A program made the translations under genes and the position numbers. The notes under the pieces were generated by a model. The model searched no databases. It worked only from the letters and a program-made list of their open reading frames with translations, and was not told where the DNA came from. A stretch of DNA of 64,000 nucleotides from Blastomonas fulva (GTDB lineage Bacteria; Pseudomonadota; Alphaproteobacteria; Sphingomonadales; Sphingomonadaceae). Location: positions 248,001 to 312,000 of the forward strand of contig NZ_CP020083.1 of NCBI RefSeq assembly GCF_003431825.1, read 5' to 3'. Below are positions 21,998 to 30,256 of this stretch, one piece after another; positions within the stretch are counted from its first letter, which is position 1; every line of letters begins with the position of its first letter.

Positions 21998-23817
21998 GAC
22001 GCCGCCTCCGGCCCGACAACCGTGACCGTCTGCATCATCCCGCCGTGCATGTGGTAGAGCAGATGGCAGTGGAAGGCCCAGTCGCCCGGCTCGTTGGCGG
22101 TGAGGTCGAACTGCGCGCTCGCGCCGGGCTGGACGATCATCGTATTCTTGCGCGGTTGCAGCGCGGCGGGCTGGCCGTTGACCATCTCGAAGAACATGCC
22201 GTGCAGATGGATCGGGTGCGCCATCATCGTGTTGTTGATCAGCTTGACCCGCACCCGTTCGTTCCAGGCGAAACGGATCGGCACGTCGCTCACCGCCGAA
22301 TACATCCGCCCGTCGAACGACCACATATAGCGTTCCATATTGCCGGTGAGGTGCAGTTCGAGCAGCCGCGACGGCTCGCGCGCATCTGGATTGGTATCGC
22401 GCGCGACCAGCATCCGGTAGTTGAGCACCCGGTGCGCGACATCGCGCAGGCCAAGCCCGGGGTCACCCATCTTGTCGACCGGTGCCATCGCGACCATGTC
22501 GATCCCCGGCCCGATCGCCACGTCGGGTGGCAGCAGCGACGTGTCGCGCATCTTCATGCCGTCCATGCTCATGCTGGCGGAGGTGTCATTGCCGGTTTCG
22601 GGCGTGGCGCCGTGGTTCATCGAACCATGATCCATGTTCCCATGACCCATGGTCCCATGATCCATTCCGCCATGGTCCATTCCGCCGTCGCCGTGGTTCA
22701 TCCCCATGTCGGCCATGGTCAGCAGCGGCGGATCGCGCAGCGCGGGAACATCGGCGCGCAGACCCGGCGCGCTGGCCAAAGTCGCCAGCGCCATGCCCGA
22801 TCGGTCGATCGATTCGGCAACGATGCTGCAGGCAGGCGCCGAGCCCGGCTCGACGATCACGTCATAGGTTTCGGCCGCACCGATCTGCAGCTCGTCGACC
22901 TCGACCGGGCGAACCGGCTGGCCGTCGGTGGCGATCACGCTCATCGGGAGGCCCGGAATCCGGACGTTGAAGAAGCTTTGCGCCGCGCCATTGATGATCC
23001 GCAGCCGGACACGCTCTCCGGGCTTGAACAGATATTCCATGCCCTCGGTCGGCCCGCGCCCGTTGGCGAGGAAGGTGTAGGTCCTGCCGCCGATGTCGGC
23101 GATGTCGGTGGGCATCATCCGCATCTGCGCCCACATCCGGCGTTCCTCGGCGGACATCGGATAATCGTCGGTCCACGTGTTTTGCTGGCGGTTGAAATAG
23201 CCCTCGCCGGTGCGCAGCCGGTTCATGATGAAATGCGGGTCGAGCGTGGTGAAATCGCTGATCAGCAAGATGTAGTCGCGATCGACCGCAATCGGCTCGC
23301 CGCCGCGCGGTTCGATGATCATTGGGCCGTAGTGACCCGATTGTTCCTGCAGCCCCGAATGGCTGTGATACCAATAGGTCCCCGCCTGGCGGATCGGGAA
23401 CTCGTAAGTGAAGGTCTCTCCGGGCTTGATCCCCGGGAAGCTGATTCCCGGCACGCCGTCGTACTGGAACGGCAGCAGCAGCCCGTGCCAGTGCACCGAA
23501 CTGTCGACGGTCAGGTTGTTGGTGACGTTAAGGCGCACCTCCTGTCCTTCGGTCAGCCGGATGAGCGGGCCGGGAACGCTGCCGTTGACAGCGATGCCGG
23601 GGCCGCGGCGGCCCTGAACGATGCGGTGGCCGCTGCCGATCGACAGATCGATCACCGGCCCGCGCACCTCGTCGAAGCCCGCCGGGATCAGCGGGCCGCC
23701 GCGGCTATGGCCGCCGCCGTGCATGCTGTGCCCCTGCGCCCATGCGGGTACCGCCAACATGGATGCGCCGACGCCAATGCCCGCCAGAAGTGACCGCCTC
23801 GAAAATTCCTGCTGCAT
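21994..23817 (-). CDS. copA: Periplasmic multicopper oxidase CopA
   Basis: A 607-residue Tat-exported copper oxidase (SRRSLLAGIGVGASMLAVP). All four copper-binding His clusters are visible: SVHWHGLL, YWYHSHSGL, HPIHLHGMFF and HCHLLYHMHGGMM. A Met/His/Gly-rich insertion near residues 370-405 consists of repeated MDHG/MNHG units and probably binds extra Cu(I). The enzyme oxidises Cu(I) to the less toxic Cu(II). It is the first gene of copABCD and faces the csoR-type repressor, with the operator between them. At about 607 residues it is the usual CopA length. Confidence 0.92.
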   Translation of the reverse strand: MQQEFSRRSLLAGIGVGASMLAVPAWAQGHSMHGGGHSRGGPLIPAGFDEVRGPVIDLSIGSGHRIVQGRRGPGIAVNGSVPGPLIRLTEGQEVRLNVTNNLTVDSSVHWHGLLLPFQYDGVPGISFPGIKPGETFTYEFPIRQAGTYWYHSHSGLQEQSGHYGPMIIEPRGGEPIAVDRDYILLISDFTTLDPHFIMNRLRTGEGYFNRQQNTWTDDYPMSAEERRMWAQMRMMPTDIADIGGRTYTFLANGRGPTEGMEYLFKPGERVRLRIINGAAQSFFNVRIPGLPMSVIATDGQPVRPVEVDELQIGAAETYDVIVEPGSAPACSIVAESIDRSGMALATLASAPGLRADVPALRDPPLLTMADMGMNHGDGGMDHGGMDHGTMGHGNMDHGSMNHGATPETGNDTSASMSMDGMKMRDTSLLPPDVAIGPGIDMVAMAPVDKMGDPGLGLRDVAHRVLNYRMLVARDTNPDAREPSRLLELHLTGNMERYMWSFDGRMYSAVSDVPIRFAWNERVRVKLINNTMMAHPIHLHGMFFEMVNGQPAALQPRKNTMIVQPGASAQFDLTANEPGDWAFHCHLLYHMHGGMMQTVTVVGPEAAS

Positions 23818-23834
23818 GACCCTTGCCTATCCTT

Positions 23835-23871
23835 TTGCAAGGTCATACTATACCCCCCTATGGTATATCAA
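23835..23871. promoter_or_regulatory. CsoR-type operator overlapping divergent cop and csoR promoters
   Basis: The 71-base gap between copA and the repressor gene contains TATACC (23849-23854) mirrored by GGTATA (23862-23867) around a C-rich centre, the layout of CsoR/RcnR operators. On the plus strand a promoter TTGCAA (23835) with an 18-base spacer to TATGGT (23859) overlaps it. On the minus strand TTGATA (read from 23871) and TAGTAT (read from 23850) could serve copA, though the 15-base spacer is short. Repressor binding would block both directions. Confidence 0.6.
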
Positions 23872-23888
23872 GCGCAAAAGGAAAACCC

Positions 23889-24161
23889 ATGGCCAAGGAT
23901 AAATCCGCGATCCTGAATCGACTGCGCCGGATCGAGGGCCAGGTGCGCGGCGTTTCGCAGATGGTGGCAGATGATCGTTACTGCATCGATATCCTGCATC
24001 AAGTTCAGGCGATCAAAGCTGCGTTATCCCGGGCCGAAAGCGAGATCCTCAAGGATCATGCTGCCTGCTGCGTGTCTGAAGCGATTGCGTCGGGCGACGC
24101 CGCTGAACAGAAGACAAAGTTCAATGAACTGATCGACCTGTTCGAGAAGGTGAAACGATGA
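23889..24161 (+). CDS. csoR: Copper-sensing repressor of CsoR/RcnR family
   Basis: A 90-residue all-helical metal-sensing repressor (MAKDKSAILNRLRRIEGQVRG). Cys32, His57 and Cys61 have the exact 25- and 4-residue spacings of the Cu(I) ligands in CsoR; Cys60 adds a second thiol. RcnR-type (Ni/Co) proteins would instead show His near the N-terminus. It should bind the operator just upstream and release it when Cu(I) is bound, turning on copABCD and its own operon. Its stop overlaps the start of the glutaredoxin-MauE gene (ATGA). An upstream in-frame ATG at 23823 is rejected because it would run through the operator. Confidence 0.88.
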   Translation: MAKDKSAILNRLRRIEGQVRGVSQMVADDRYCIDILHQVQAIKAALSRAESEILKDHAACCVSEAIASGDAAEQKTKFNELIDLFEKVKR

Positions 24162-24904
24162 CTTGTACCAAGACGGCCGTTCTCCATCGTATGGTGATGG
24201 AAAAGCACATCTGCCCTTATGGGCTGAAGAGCAAATACCTGCTCGAGCAGGCCGGTTTTACTGTCGACGATCGCTGGCTGACGTCGCGTGAACAGACCGA
24301 TGCCTTCAAGGCTCAGCATGGCGTCAAAACCACGCCGCAGACCTTCATTGAAGGTGTACGGATCGGTGGCAACGATGACCTGCGCCGGCACCTGGGCAAG
24401 TCAGTCAAGGACCCCGATGCTGTCAGCTACGTTCCGGTATTGGCCATTTTTGCGATGGCCGCACTGATGGCGCTGGCGATCAGCTGGGTATCGACGGGGA
24501 CGCTGCTGACCATCCGCACCGGCGAGACATTCATCGCGGTTGCGATGTGTCTTCTGGCCGTCCCCAAGCTGCAGGATGTCGATGCGTTCGCCACGATGTT
24601 CATGGGCTATGACCTGCTTGCTCGCCGATGGGTGCCTTATGCCTACATCTATCCGTATGCCGAGGCGCTCGCCGGCATATTGATGCTCGCCCGCGCGCTC
24701 GACTGGATCGCCATCCCGACCGCCTTGTTCATTGGCGGCATCGGAGCAGTCTCGGTGTATTATGCGGTCTATATCCAGAAGCGCGATATCAAATGCGCCT
24801 GCGTCGGCGGCAGCTCGCGGGTGCCGCTGGGGTTCGTCTCGCTGACCGAAAATGTGATGATGGTCGCCATGGCGATCTGGATGCTGGTCGGCCATCGCCT
24901 ATGA
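24158..24904 (+). CDS. Glutaredoxin-MauE/DoxX membrane fusion protein
   Basis: A 248-residue protein joining a glutaredoxin-like domain (residues 1-80, CPYG at 19-22, cis-Pro motif KTTPQTFIEG) to a four-helix MauE/DoxX-like membrane domain (residues about 85-245). The redox motif has one Cys (CPYG rather than CPYC), so it is monothiol unless another Cys assists. A CAC pair appears near IKCACVGGSSRVPLG in the membrane part, a site where MauE relatives often have redox Cys. It is translationally coupled to csoR and should be induced by copper. It may pass electrons across the membrane to keep periplasmic thiols or copper reduced; this role is inference. Confidence 0.75.
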   Translation: MTCTKTAVLHRMVMEKHICPYGLKSKYLLEQAGFTVDDRWLTSREQTDAFKAQHGVKTTPQTFIEGVRIGGNDDLRRHLGKSVKDPDAVSYVPVLAIFAMAALMALAISWVSTGTLLTIRTGETFIAVAMCLLAVPKLQDVDAFATMFMGYDLLARRWVPYAYIYPYAEALAGILMLARALDWIAIPTALFIGGIGAVSVYYAVYIQKRDIKCACVGGSSRVPLGFVSLTENVMMVAMAIWMLVGHRL

Positions 24905-25079
24905 GCAGGCCTGAGGCTGCACGGGTCGCATCGATGCCATCGAAACCCTTCGTCGCACGCGATGAGAACAATCAGCGCTGATAAAAAGGCTTGGCGGCGT
25001 GCATGCGTTTGGCTAGCGTTGGCCGCTGGCGAAGTCCGATCCGCACCGCTGCGGGCAATGCGCCTTACAGGAGTCTGTC

Positions 25080-25232
25080 ATGTTCAAGATTGCGAAGATC
25101 GCCACGGTCAGCCTGATATTGTCATCCAGTGCAGCATTTGCCGCGGCGCCTGGACCTGTCGCCCAATTGGTAGCAGCCGGTTGCTGCGCGATCGGCGCAT
25201 GCTGCGGCCTTGGCTTGGGATGCTGCAACTGA
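25080..25232 (+). CDS. Exported 50-residue Cys-rich peptide
   Basis: A short open frame with a strong ribosome site (AGGAG, seven bases before ATG). It encodes a signal peptide (MFKIAKIATVSLILSSSAAFA) followed by a mature peptide of about 28 residues. Its last 16 residues hold three Cys-Cys pairs in the pattern CC-x4-CC-x5-CC-N. It lies downstream of the CsoR and glutaredoxin-MauE genes in the same direction. Three vicinal thiol pairs in so small a peptide suggest a periplasmic metallothionein-like Cu(I) binder, or a disulfide-bonded peptide acted on by the neighbouring redox protein. I recognise no family. A longer overlapping frame in another phase has no supporting feature. Confidence 0.65.
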   Translation: MFKIAKIATVSLILSSSAAFAAAPGPVAQLVAAGCCAIGACCGLGLGCCN

Positions 25233-25384
25233 CGATCCGGCCCATCTACAGGCCTATGACGGGCACTGGCGCGATCACGCCAGTGCCGCAGGATGACAAT
25301 ACCAATCGGCGTCCATGCGCCGCTACCGCTTCGACCAGTCCCGCTCCGGTCCCAATCTCAATGGCATAACGACTCCGTTCTGCG

Positions 25385-25609
25385 TCACGACGGCGCAGCA
25401 ATCGTCATGGCCTGAACATCGGCTGCGCTCAGGCACTGTCCGCCTATTGCCCAGTTGCCCTGCTCGATCTCGACGATACGGACCCAGGTGACCGGGCGAA
25501 GGGCCTCGCCCTCCACTGCGACCATCGCATCGGTAACTTTTTCGATCAACGCGGTCTTCTGGTCGCTGGTGAACACATCCCTGATCACCTCGATTGTAAC
25601 AAGCGGCAT
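25385..25609 (-). CDS. 4-oxalocrotonate tautomerase family protein
   Basis: A 74-residue protein starting MPLVTIEVIRDVFTSDQK. Removal of Met exposes Pro1, the catalytic general base of the tautomerase superfamily. The family fold is otherwise visible through KVTDAMVAVEGEALRPVTWVRI. It would isomerise an alpha-keto acid or a related enol substrate, but the substrate cannot be told. A GGAGACC stretch precedes the start. It is divergent from a winged-helix/TPR regulator, which probably controls it. It stands apart from any complete meta-cleavage operon. Confidence 0.8.
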   Translation of the reverse strand: MPLVTIEVIRDVFTSDQKTALIEKVTDAMVAVEGEALRPVTWVRIVEIEQGNWAIGGQCLSAADVQAMTIAAPS

Positions 25610-25654
25610 CGGCGGTCTCCTCGATTCGGGTTCAGAAGCGGTGGCTTCCTACCC

Positions 25655-25669
25655 AAGGGAAGTACCCTT
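25655..25669. promoter_or_regulatory. Short inverted repeat between tautomerase and regulator
   Basis: AAGGG at 25655-25659 is mirrored by CCCTT at 25665-25669 with a five-base centre, in the 87-base gap between the divergent tautomerase and winged-helix/TPR genes. It may be an operator. The arms are short and the assignment is weak. Confidence 0.25.
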
Positions 25670-25696
25670 TCGACATCGACCAAGCTTGACGGCGGC

Positions 25697-27337
25697 ATGA
25701 ATATCCATGAGCATTTCCTGACATTTTCACAGGAAGGTCCTGCTTTGCCGGAATCGGATCAGATCTTCCGTTTCGAAGGGTTCGAACTGGATTGCGCCTG
25801 CTTTGAACTCCGAAGGCATAGCGAACACGTCCATGTGCCGGCGCAAATCCTCTCACTGCTGCTGCTCCTGGTCACAAACAGCGGGCGGCTCGTGGAGAAG
25901 GACGAAATTATCGATGCTGTCTGGGGCGGACGCGTGGTTTCAGAATCGGCGGTCGCGGCCGCGATCAAGACGCTGCGAAAACTGATTGGTGACGATGGCA
26001 GTCGCCAACGATTGGTCCGGACGATCCACGGCAAAGGTTTCCGCTTTGTGGGAGACGTTCAGGTGGTTGCGCGCATATCTGCCCCGCCCCTCGCCACCGC
26101 GATGACGGCCTCCCGCCAGATCATTGAGCCCGGCTGCGAGAGCGCAAAGAATGGAAAGCCTTCGATCGCGGTGCTACCGTTCGTGCTCGACGGCGTCCCA
26201 GCTCCGTATGATATCATCGCCGATGCGCTGCCGGCAGACATCATCATGGATCTGTCGCGGCTGGCTTGGCTGTTCGTCATAGCGCGCGGATCGAGCTTCC
26301 GGTTTCGGGGCGCTGACGCGGACCCGATTGCCGTGGGGCAAGCACTTGGCACCCGCTATTGCCTTACGGGCGCGGTGGAACTGCAGGGGCATCAGATCAA
26401 GGTGGCTATTGCGCTAGTCGATAGCCAGGATGGACAGACCATCTGGGCTGAGGTCTTCCGCGGCCCAATCAACGACCTGCAGCAGATGCGTCCAGACATC
26501 GAGGCTCAGGTGGTGGCGGCACTGGAGATCCACATTCCTCGCAATGAAGTCCGAATGGCCCGCTCAAGACCAGCCGCCGAGCTCGACGCATGGTCAAGTT
26601 ATCACCTCGGGCTCGATCACATGTACCGCTTCACCCAGTTAAACAACGCCCGCGCAGCACAACTGTTCGAGCAATCCCTGATCCTCGACCCTCATTTTTC
26701 GCGGGCCTTGAGTGGGCTTTCATTCACCCATTTCCAAAGCACGTTTCTCGGTTTTTCACGCGATCCGGTGGCAGAGATGGAAGCTGCCAGCTTGCTGGCC
26801 CTTCGCGCGGTGGAAGCCGACCGACTGGATCCTTTCGCCTGTTTCAGCGTCGGCCGCAGCCTGTGGCTTGAGGGCCGGCTGGAACAATCGATCGCATGGT
26901 TCGACCGATCAACGGACCTGAGCCCGAATTTTGCGCAAGGAATTTACAACCGGGGTCTGGTCGGGACGATGGTCGGAGATGTCGAGCGGGCCGACATCGA
27001 CCTGGCGCTGGCCCTCGAACTCAGCCCGCTCGATCCCTTGGCATACGCCATGGTCGCAAGTCAGGCCCTGATCGAAGTCCAGCGCAATGATTTCGAGAAA
27101 GCAGCCAAGCTCGGTAACCGAGCTGCACTAATGACCGGAGCGCATCAGCACATCAAGCTGATTGCAGCATTCACGGCGCAGCTCGCCGGGCGAAAGTCCG
27201 AAGCGCTTTATTGGCTGCAACGCGCCAGAGCCACGGACCCGAGAATTAGTTCTGCTGCCTTTTTTCGTTCATTCCCCTTCAGCTTGACACACGGCCGCGA
27301 GACGATTGAGAAGAGCCTGAGGGATCTAGGAGTTTGA
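25697..27337 (+). CDS. Winged-helix regulator with TolB-like and TPR region
   Basis: A 546-residue protein. Residues about 20-120 are an OmpR/CadC-type DNA-binding winged helix (FRFEGFELDCACFELRR, then VEKDEIIDAVWGGRVV and KTLRKLIGD, then GKGFRFVGDV). Residues about 155-280 resemble the TolB-like/adenylate-cyclase-associated domain (SIAVLPFVLDG, then GTRYCLTGAVELQGHQIKVAIALVD). The rest is TPR-like helical repeats. It lacks a membrane helix, so it is a cytosolic relative of CadC. It probably regulates the divergent tautomerase gene; the effector is unknown. The first Met (MNIHEHF) is accepted, though MASSIGN evidence such as a strong ribosome site is lacking. Confidence 0.8.
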   Translation: MNIHEHFLTFSQEGPALPESDQIFRFEGFELDCACFELRRHSEHVHVPAQILSLLLLLVTNSGRLVEKDEIIDAVWGGRVVSESAVAAAIKTLRKLIGDDGSRQRLVRTIHGKGFRFVGDVQVVARISAPPLATAMTASRQIIEPGCESAKNGKPSIAVLPFVLDGVPAPYDIIADALPADIIMDLSRLAWLFVIARGSSFRFRGADADPIAVGQALGTRYCLTGAVELQGHQIKVAIALVDSQDGQTIWAEVFRGPINDLQQMRPDIEAQVVAALEIHIPRNEVRMARSRPAAELDAWSSYHLGLDHMYRFTQLNNARAAQLFEQSLILDPHFSRALSGLSFTHFQSTFLGFSRDPVAEMEAASLLALRAVEADRLDPFACFSVGRSLWLEGRLEQSIAWFDRSTDLSPNFAQGIYNRGLVGTMVGDVERADIDLALALELSPLDPLAYAMVASQALIEVQRNDFEKAAKLGNRAALMTGAHQHIKLIAAFTAQLAGRKSEALYWLQRARATDPRISSAAFFRSFPFSLTHGRETIEKSLRDLGV

Positions 27338-28015
27338 TAGCCCGCCAAGGGCTGCGGATTGCCCGTACAGGGCACATAGGAAGGCCTGGTGAGCACGCGC
27401 CACGAACGTTGGTCAGACCGACTTACTTTCCACCGCTATGCAGAATGTGGCAGCCTTTCGATTTCGCGCGCAGGATACCGCTATCACTAGATGACCCCGT
27501 TGCTCTGTTTGTTGGAGCTAACGTCGCCGTGTCAGGACTGGCTGGCATTAGTGGAACCGGTCGTTCCCGGTGTAGCCAGCCAATGGCAGAAATTTCCCAG
27601 ACCCGGACCTTCATCAACACGCGGCGTGGCCCGAATAAGCCGCAAGGTTTGGTCGCCTCGGACGACAGGAAGCGGAGCGATTTTCTACAGTGTGGCTGCT
27701 CGGCAGCTCTGGTTCCGCATTTGAAGGGCCGTCCGCCTGTCCAGTTCAGAGCGCAGGAAGCGGGAAAGCCGACATCCGGGTCTACCCATTAACCTGTTGG
27801 CAGCTACCGAATTTACTGTTGGTCCCTACATGAACTCTGTCTCTAATGGAGCGCACGACATCTGGGCAATGGAGTGCCATGATCGGTTAGCGCTGGATGC
27901 ACTGACTGCGGGAACATGCAAGACTCCCCAAAGATCACACCATCGTTCGGTTCCCAACTTTATTCTTGAGTTAGTGAACACATCCTATTACGCAAAACGT
28001 ATATAACGGAAAGCG
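27338..28015. other. 680-base intergenic region without a supported gene
   Basis: No convincing coding region was found between the winged-helix/TPR regulator and hipB. A 152-codon frame on the plus strand at 27334-27792 lacks any domain-like pattern, a ribosome site or the codon bias of its neighbours. The right end carries the hipBA promoter and a short inverted repeat. The stretch may be a decayed gene or an insertion scar. Confidence 0.5.
27989..28001. promoter_or_regulatory. TACG-N5-CGTA repeat upstream of hipB
   Basis: A 13-base inverted repeat, TACG (27989-27992) and CGTA (27998-28001), lies 14 bases before the hipB start in an AT-rich stretch (CGTATATAACGG) that probably contains the -10 region. 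HipB-type antitoxins repress their own operon through such repeats. Only one copy was seen. Confidence 0.35.
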
Positions 28016-28363
28016 ATGTTTCCAATGCCTAGTCCCCACATGCCCTCAATCGCGGTACGACGCGCGCTCGCCAAATTGGGTGCTGACCTGCGCGAGGCCA
28101 GACTGCGCCGCAGCCTGCCTGCTGACGTGGTTGCCAGTCGCGCGTTTACCACGCGTCCGACGCTTCGGCGCATTGAAGCTGGCGATCCCGGAGTTGGCAT
28201 GGGCATTTACGCCGCCGTCCTGCAGGCTATGGGTATGCTCGACGGCCTCGGCGCGCTCGCCGATCCAGCCAGCGACAAGACTGGCCAGCTCCTGACGGCA
28301 GAAGCCCTGCCCGAGCGTGCGCGGATCAAGCGTCGCAAGGCGAGCGCGCCCGACAATGGCTGA
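28016..28363 (+). CDS. hipB: HipB-like XRE-family antitoxin
   Basis: A 115-residue helix-turn-helix protein (LAKLGADLREARLRRSLPADVVASRAF, then TRPTLRRIEAGDPGVGMGIY) of the XRE/HipB type, with a basic C-terminal tail (RARIKRRKASAP). It should bind the operator upstream and neutralise the HipA kinase encoded by the overlapping downstream gene (8-base overlap). Met1 and Met4 are both possible starts, as is Met at SPHMPS. The lack of a separate promoter for hipA fits coupled expression. Confidence 0.8.
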   Translation: MFPMPSPHMPSIAVRRALAKLGADLREARLRRSLPADVVASRAFTTRPTLRRIEAGDPGVGMGIYAAVLQAMGMLDGLGALADPASDKTGQLLTAEALPERARIKRRKASAPDNG

Positions 28364-29600
28364 CGTTGAAGTCCATATCGCACTTGCCCAATCCACCCGT
28401 CGAGTCGGCACGCTTTACGCCCCCGGGCGTGGTGGCGACCGCGCCCCTGTCGTATTTGAATATCACCCTGACTGGCTCGGCGATGTCGAGGCTTTTTCAC
28501 TCGAGCCGGCACTTCAGCTTGGCCGCGGTGCTTATGCCCCGCCCGCTGGCCTCTATGGCTCGATCGGAGATTCTGCACCTGACACCTGGGGACGGAGGCT
28601 CATGCAACGCGCCGAGCGCAAGCGAGCGGACCGCGAAGGACGAAATCCGCGCACATTGACTGAGCTCGATTATCTGCTCGGGGTTTCAGACCGCGCGCGC
28701 CTCGGCGCCTTGCGCTTTCGCGATGCGGGGGACGGCCCCTTTCTCGCCGAGCAGGGTGCGGGGGTGCCCGGTCTTGTGGATCTTGGTAATCTGCTCGCCG
28801 TTACGGAAAGGATCGAGCGCGACGAGGAAAGCGAAGAGGATCTGCGCATGATCTTCGCTCCCGGCTCGTCGCTGGGCGGAGCGCGACCCAAGGCCTCCGT
28901 GCTCGACCAGCATGGAGCCTTATCGATCGCCAAGTTCGCCAAGGAGACCGATGACTATCGCATCGAGCTGTGGGAAGCGATCGCTCTCGACCTTGCAAGG
29001 CAAGCCGGGATCGCGGTGGCCGACTTTGCACTTCACGAGGTGGTCGGAAAGCCCGTCCTCATCTCGCGCCGGTTCGATCGCGACGGCGAGCGCCGCATCC
29101 CGTTTGTGTCGGCGCTGTCGATGATGGGCATCAGAGATGGCGAGCGCGCCAGCTATCCTGAACTCGTCGACGTGCTGACCCGCTATGGTGCAAATGCGGC
29201 GGCTGACGCGGCCGAGCTCTACCGGCGAATGATCTTCAATGTCCTTGTCTCCAATGTCGATGATCATGGCCGCAATCATGGGTTCCTCTGGCAGGACCGC
29301 GCTGGCTGGGTCTTGTCGCCGGCCTATGATCTCAATCCAGTGCCGACCGACCTGAAGGCGCGGGTTTTGTCGACCAACATCTCGCTCGATGAGGCAACTT
29401 GCGATCTGGGGCTTGCCCTCTCGGTCGCGGAATATTTCGGGCTGAAAGCCGCTCAGGCGAAAGAAATTGTCAGCCAGGTCGCACTGGTGGTGCGCAACTG
29501 GGCCAGGGTCGCGGAGCAGAATGGCGCGCGGCCACCGGAGATCAAGCGCATGGCCAGTGCATTCGAGCATGATGATCTGGCCAAAGCGCTGGCGCTCTGA
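28356..29600 (+). CDS. hipA: HipA-family serine/threonine kinase toxin
   Basis: A 414-residue kinase of the type II toxin-antitoxin HipA family. The N-subdomain (VGTLYAPGRGGDRAPVVFEY, LYGSIGDSAPDTWGRRLM) is followed by the flexible Gly-rich loop SSLGGARPKASV. The catalytic loop is NVDDHGRNHGF and the Mg-binding segment is LSPAYDLNP. All key residues are present, so the kinase should be active. HipA of E. coli phosphorylates glutamyl-tRNA synthetase and induces persistence; the target here is not known. The start overlaps hipB by eight bases. Confidence 0.9.
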   Translation: MADVEVHIALAQSTRRVGTLYAPGRGGDRAPVVFEYHPDWLGDVEAFSLEPALQLGRGAYAPPAGLYGSIGDSAPDTWGRRLMQRAERKRADREGRNPRTLTELDYLLGVSDRARLGALRFRDAGDGPFLAEQGAGVPGLVDLGNLLAVTERIERDEESEEDLRMIFAPGSSLGGARPKASVLDQHGALSIAKFAKETDDYRIELWEAIALDLARQAGIAVADFALHEVVGKPVLISRRFDRDGERRIPFVSALSMMGIRDGERASYPELVDVLTRYGANAAADAAELYRRMIFNVLVSNVDDHGRNHGFLWQDRAGWVLSPAYDLNPVPTDLKARVLSTNISLDEATCDLGLALSVAEYFGLKAAQAKEIVSQVALVVRNWARVAEQNGARPPEIKRMASAFEHDDLAKALAL

Positions 29601-29689
29601 ATTCAAAGCCATTGTTTATACTGCGGATTGAAACCTGAATTCCTGCCCCGAGTTTGCAAGATAGGGATCCCTCTCCGGGGAGAAGCTCC

Positions 29690-29724
29690 TTGAGAAAACA
29701 GACCCCGCCAGCCGGCGGGGTCTG
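29690..29724 (-). terminator. Intrinsic terminator of the DUF736 gene
   Basis: CAGACCCCGCC (29699-29709) pairs perfectly with GGCGGGGTCTG (29714-29724) around a four-base loop. Read on the minus strand, the hairpin is followed by a TGTTTTCTC tract, just past the stop of the DUF736 gene. The plus strand has no U-rich tail, so it is unlikely to terminate hipA. Confidence 0.8.
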
Positions 29725-29732
29725 CAGGAAGT

Positions 29733-30053
29733 TCAGCTAGGCGGGTTCCAGATGATGACTTTCTTCATCGGATCGTCACCGGGTGCATTGGCGATGTTGC
29801 CGTAGATGGTGCCGAACTCGGGGGCCGAGAGCGACACCGACACATATTCCGCGCCGGTGTTCTGCGAAAAGCGCTTCCAGCCGGCGCCGAGCTCGAAGCC
29901 GTTCTTGCGCGAGACGATGCGATAATCGGGTTCGCTGTCCTTGGCCTTGCGGCCGTTGGGGATGATGGCGATCGGCGCGGTAACGTTGAGGGTGGCAAGC
30001 GTGCCTTCGAAGCTGTCGTCTGCCTTGACGGTGAGGTTTGCAATTGTTGCCAT
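29733..30053 (-). CDS. DUF736 family protein
   Basis: A 106-residue protein beginning MATIANLTVKADDSFEGTLA and ending MKKVIIWNPPS. The pattern IAIIPNGRKAKDSEPDYRI with ELGAGWKRFS is typical of DUF736, a small family carried by alphaproteobacterial plasmids and integrative elements and of unknown function. It has a good ribosome site (AAGGAG seven bases before ATG), a 5' leader with a strong hairpin and its own terminator. It marks the left part of the mobile-element-like region. Confidence 0.85.
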   Translation of the reverse strand: MATIANLTVKADDSFEGTLATLNVTAPIAIIPNGRKAKDSEPDYRIVSRKNGFELGAGWKRFSQNTGAEYVSVSLSAPEFGTIYGNIANAPGDDPMKKVIIWNPPS

Positions 30054-30130
30054 GATAAGTCTCCTTCGGTTGCTCGGGGACCATCCCCGATGACGCCAAA
30101 AGGAGGGTGCGGCTGCCGCCGTCACCGAGC
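30054..30130 (-). promoter_or_regulatory. Structured 5' leader of the DUF736 gene
   Basis: On the minus strand the leader contains GTGACGG, a G+C-rich section and then the hairpin TCGGGGA-TGG-TCCCCGA (30074-30090), about 20 bases before the ATG, followed by AAGGAG. GTGACGG also appears in the parB and ardC leaders. The hairpin does not mask the ribosome site directly. Confidence 0.4.
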
Positions 30131-30256
30131 GGAACGCGAGGGCGAACCCCGAATGGGGTTGACGGCCAAGGCAAGCAGGGCCCTCAAAAAGGCGGAAGAC
30201 ATGGTGTGGTCCAGGGCAAGAGGGTGACCAATGGCGCCAACTGCTAACCACAAAGT

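Noticed and set aside
20960..22324. Upstream extension of copB to 22324
   Set aside because: The extra N-terminus runs antiphase through copA and precedes a clear signal peptide.
22600..22700. Short tandem DNA repeats in copA and near 21750 in copB, considered as a CRISPR-like or satellite array
   Set aside because: They encode in-frame MDHG-type copper-binding repeats; no spacers.
24962..25369. 135-codon frame across the Cys-rich peptide gene
   Set aside because: Different phase; lacks a signal peptide or domain, whereas the shorter frame has a ribosome site, signal peptide and Cys pattern.
27334..27792. 152-codon frame after the winged-helix/TPR gene
   Set aside because: No ribosome site, no domain pattern, overlaps the previous stop.
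29699..29724. Hairpin as a terminator for hipA
   Set aside because: The U-rich tail is on the minus strand only, so it serves the DUF736 gene.
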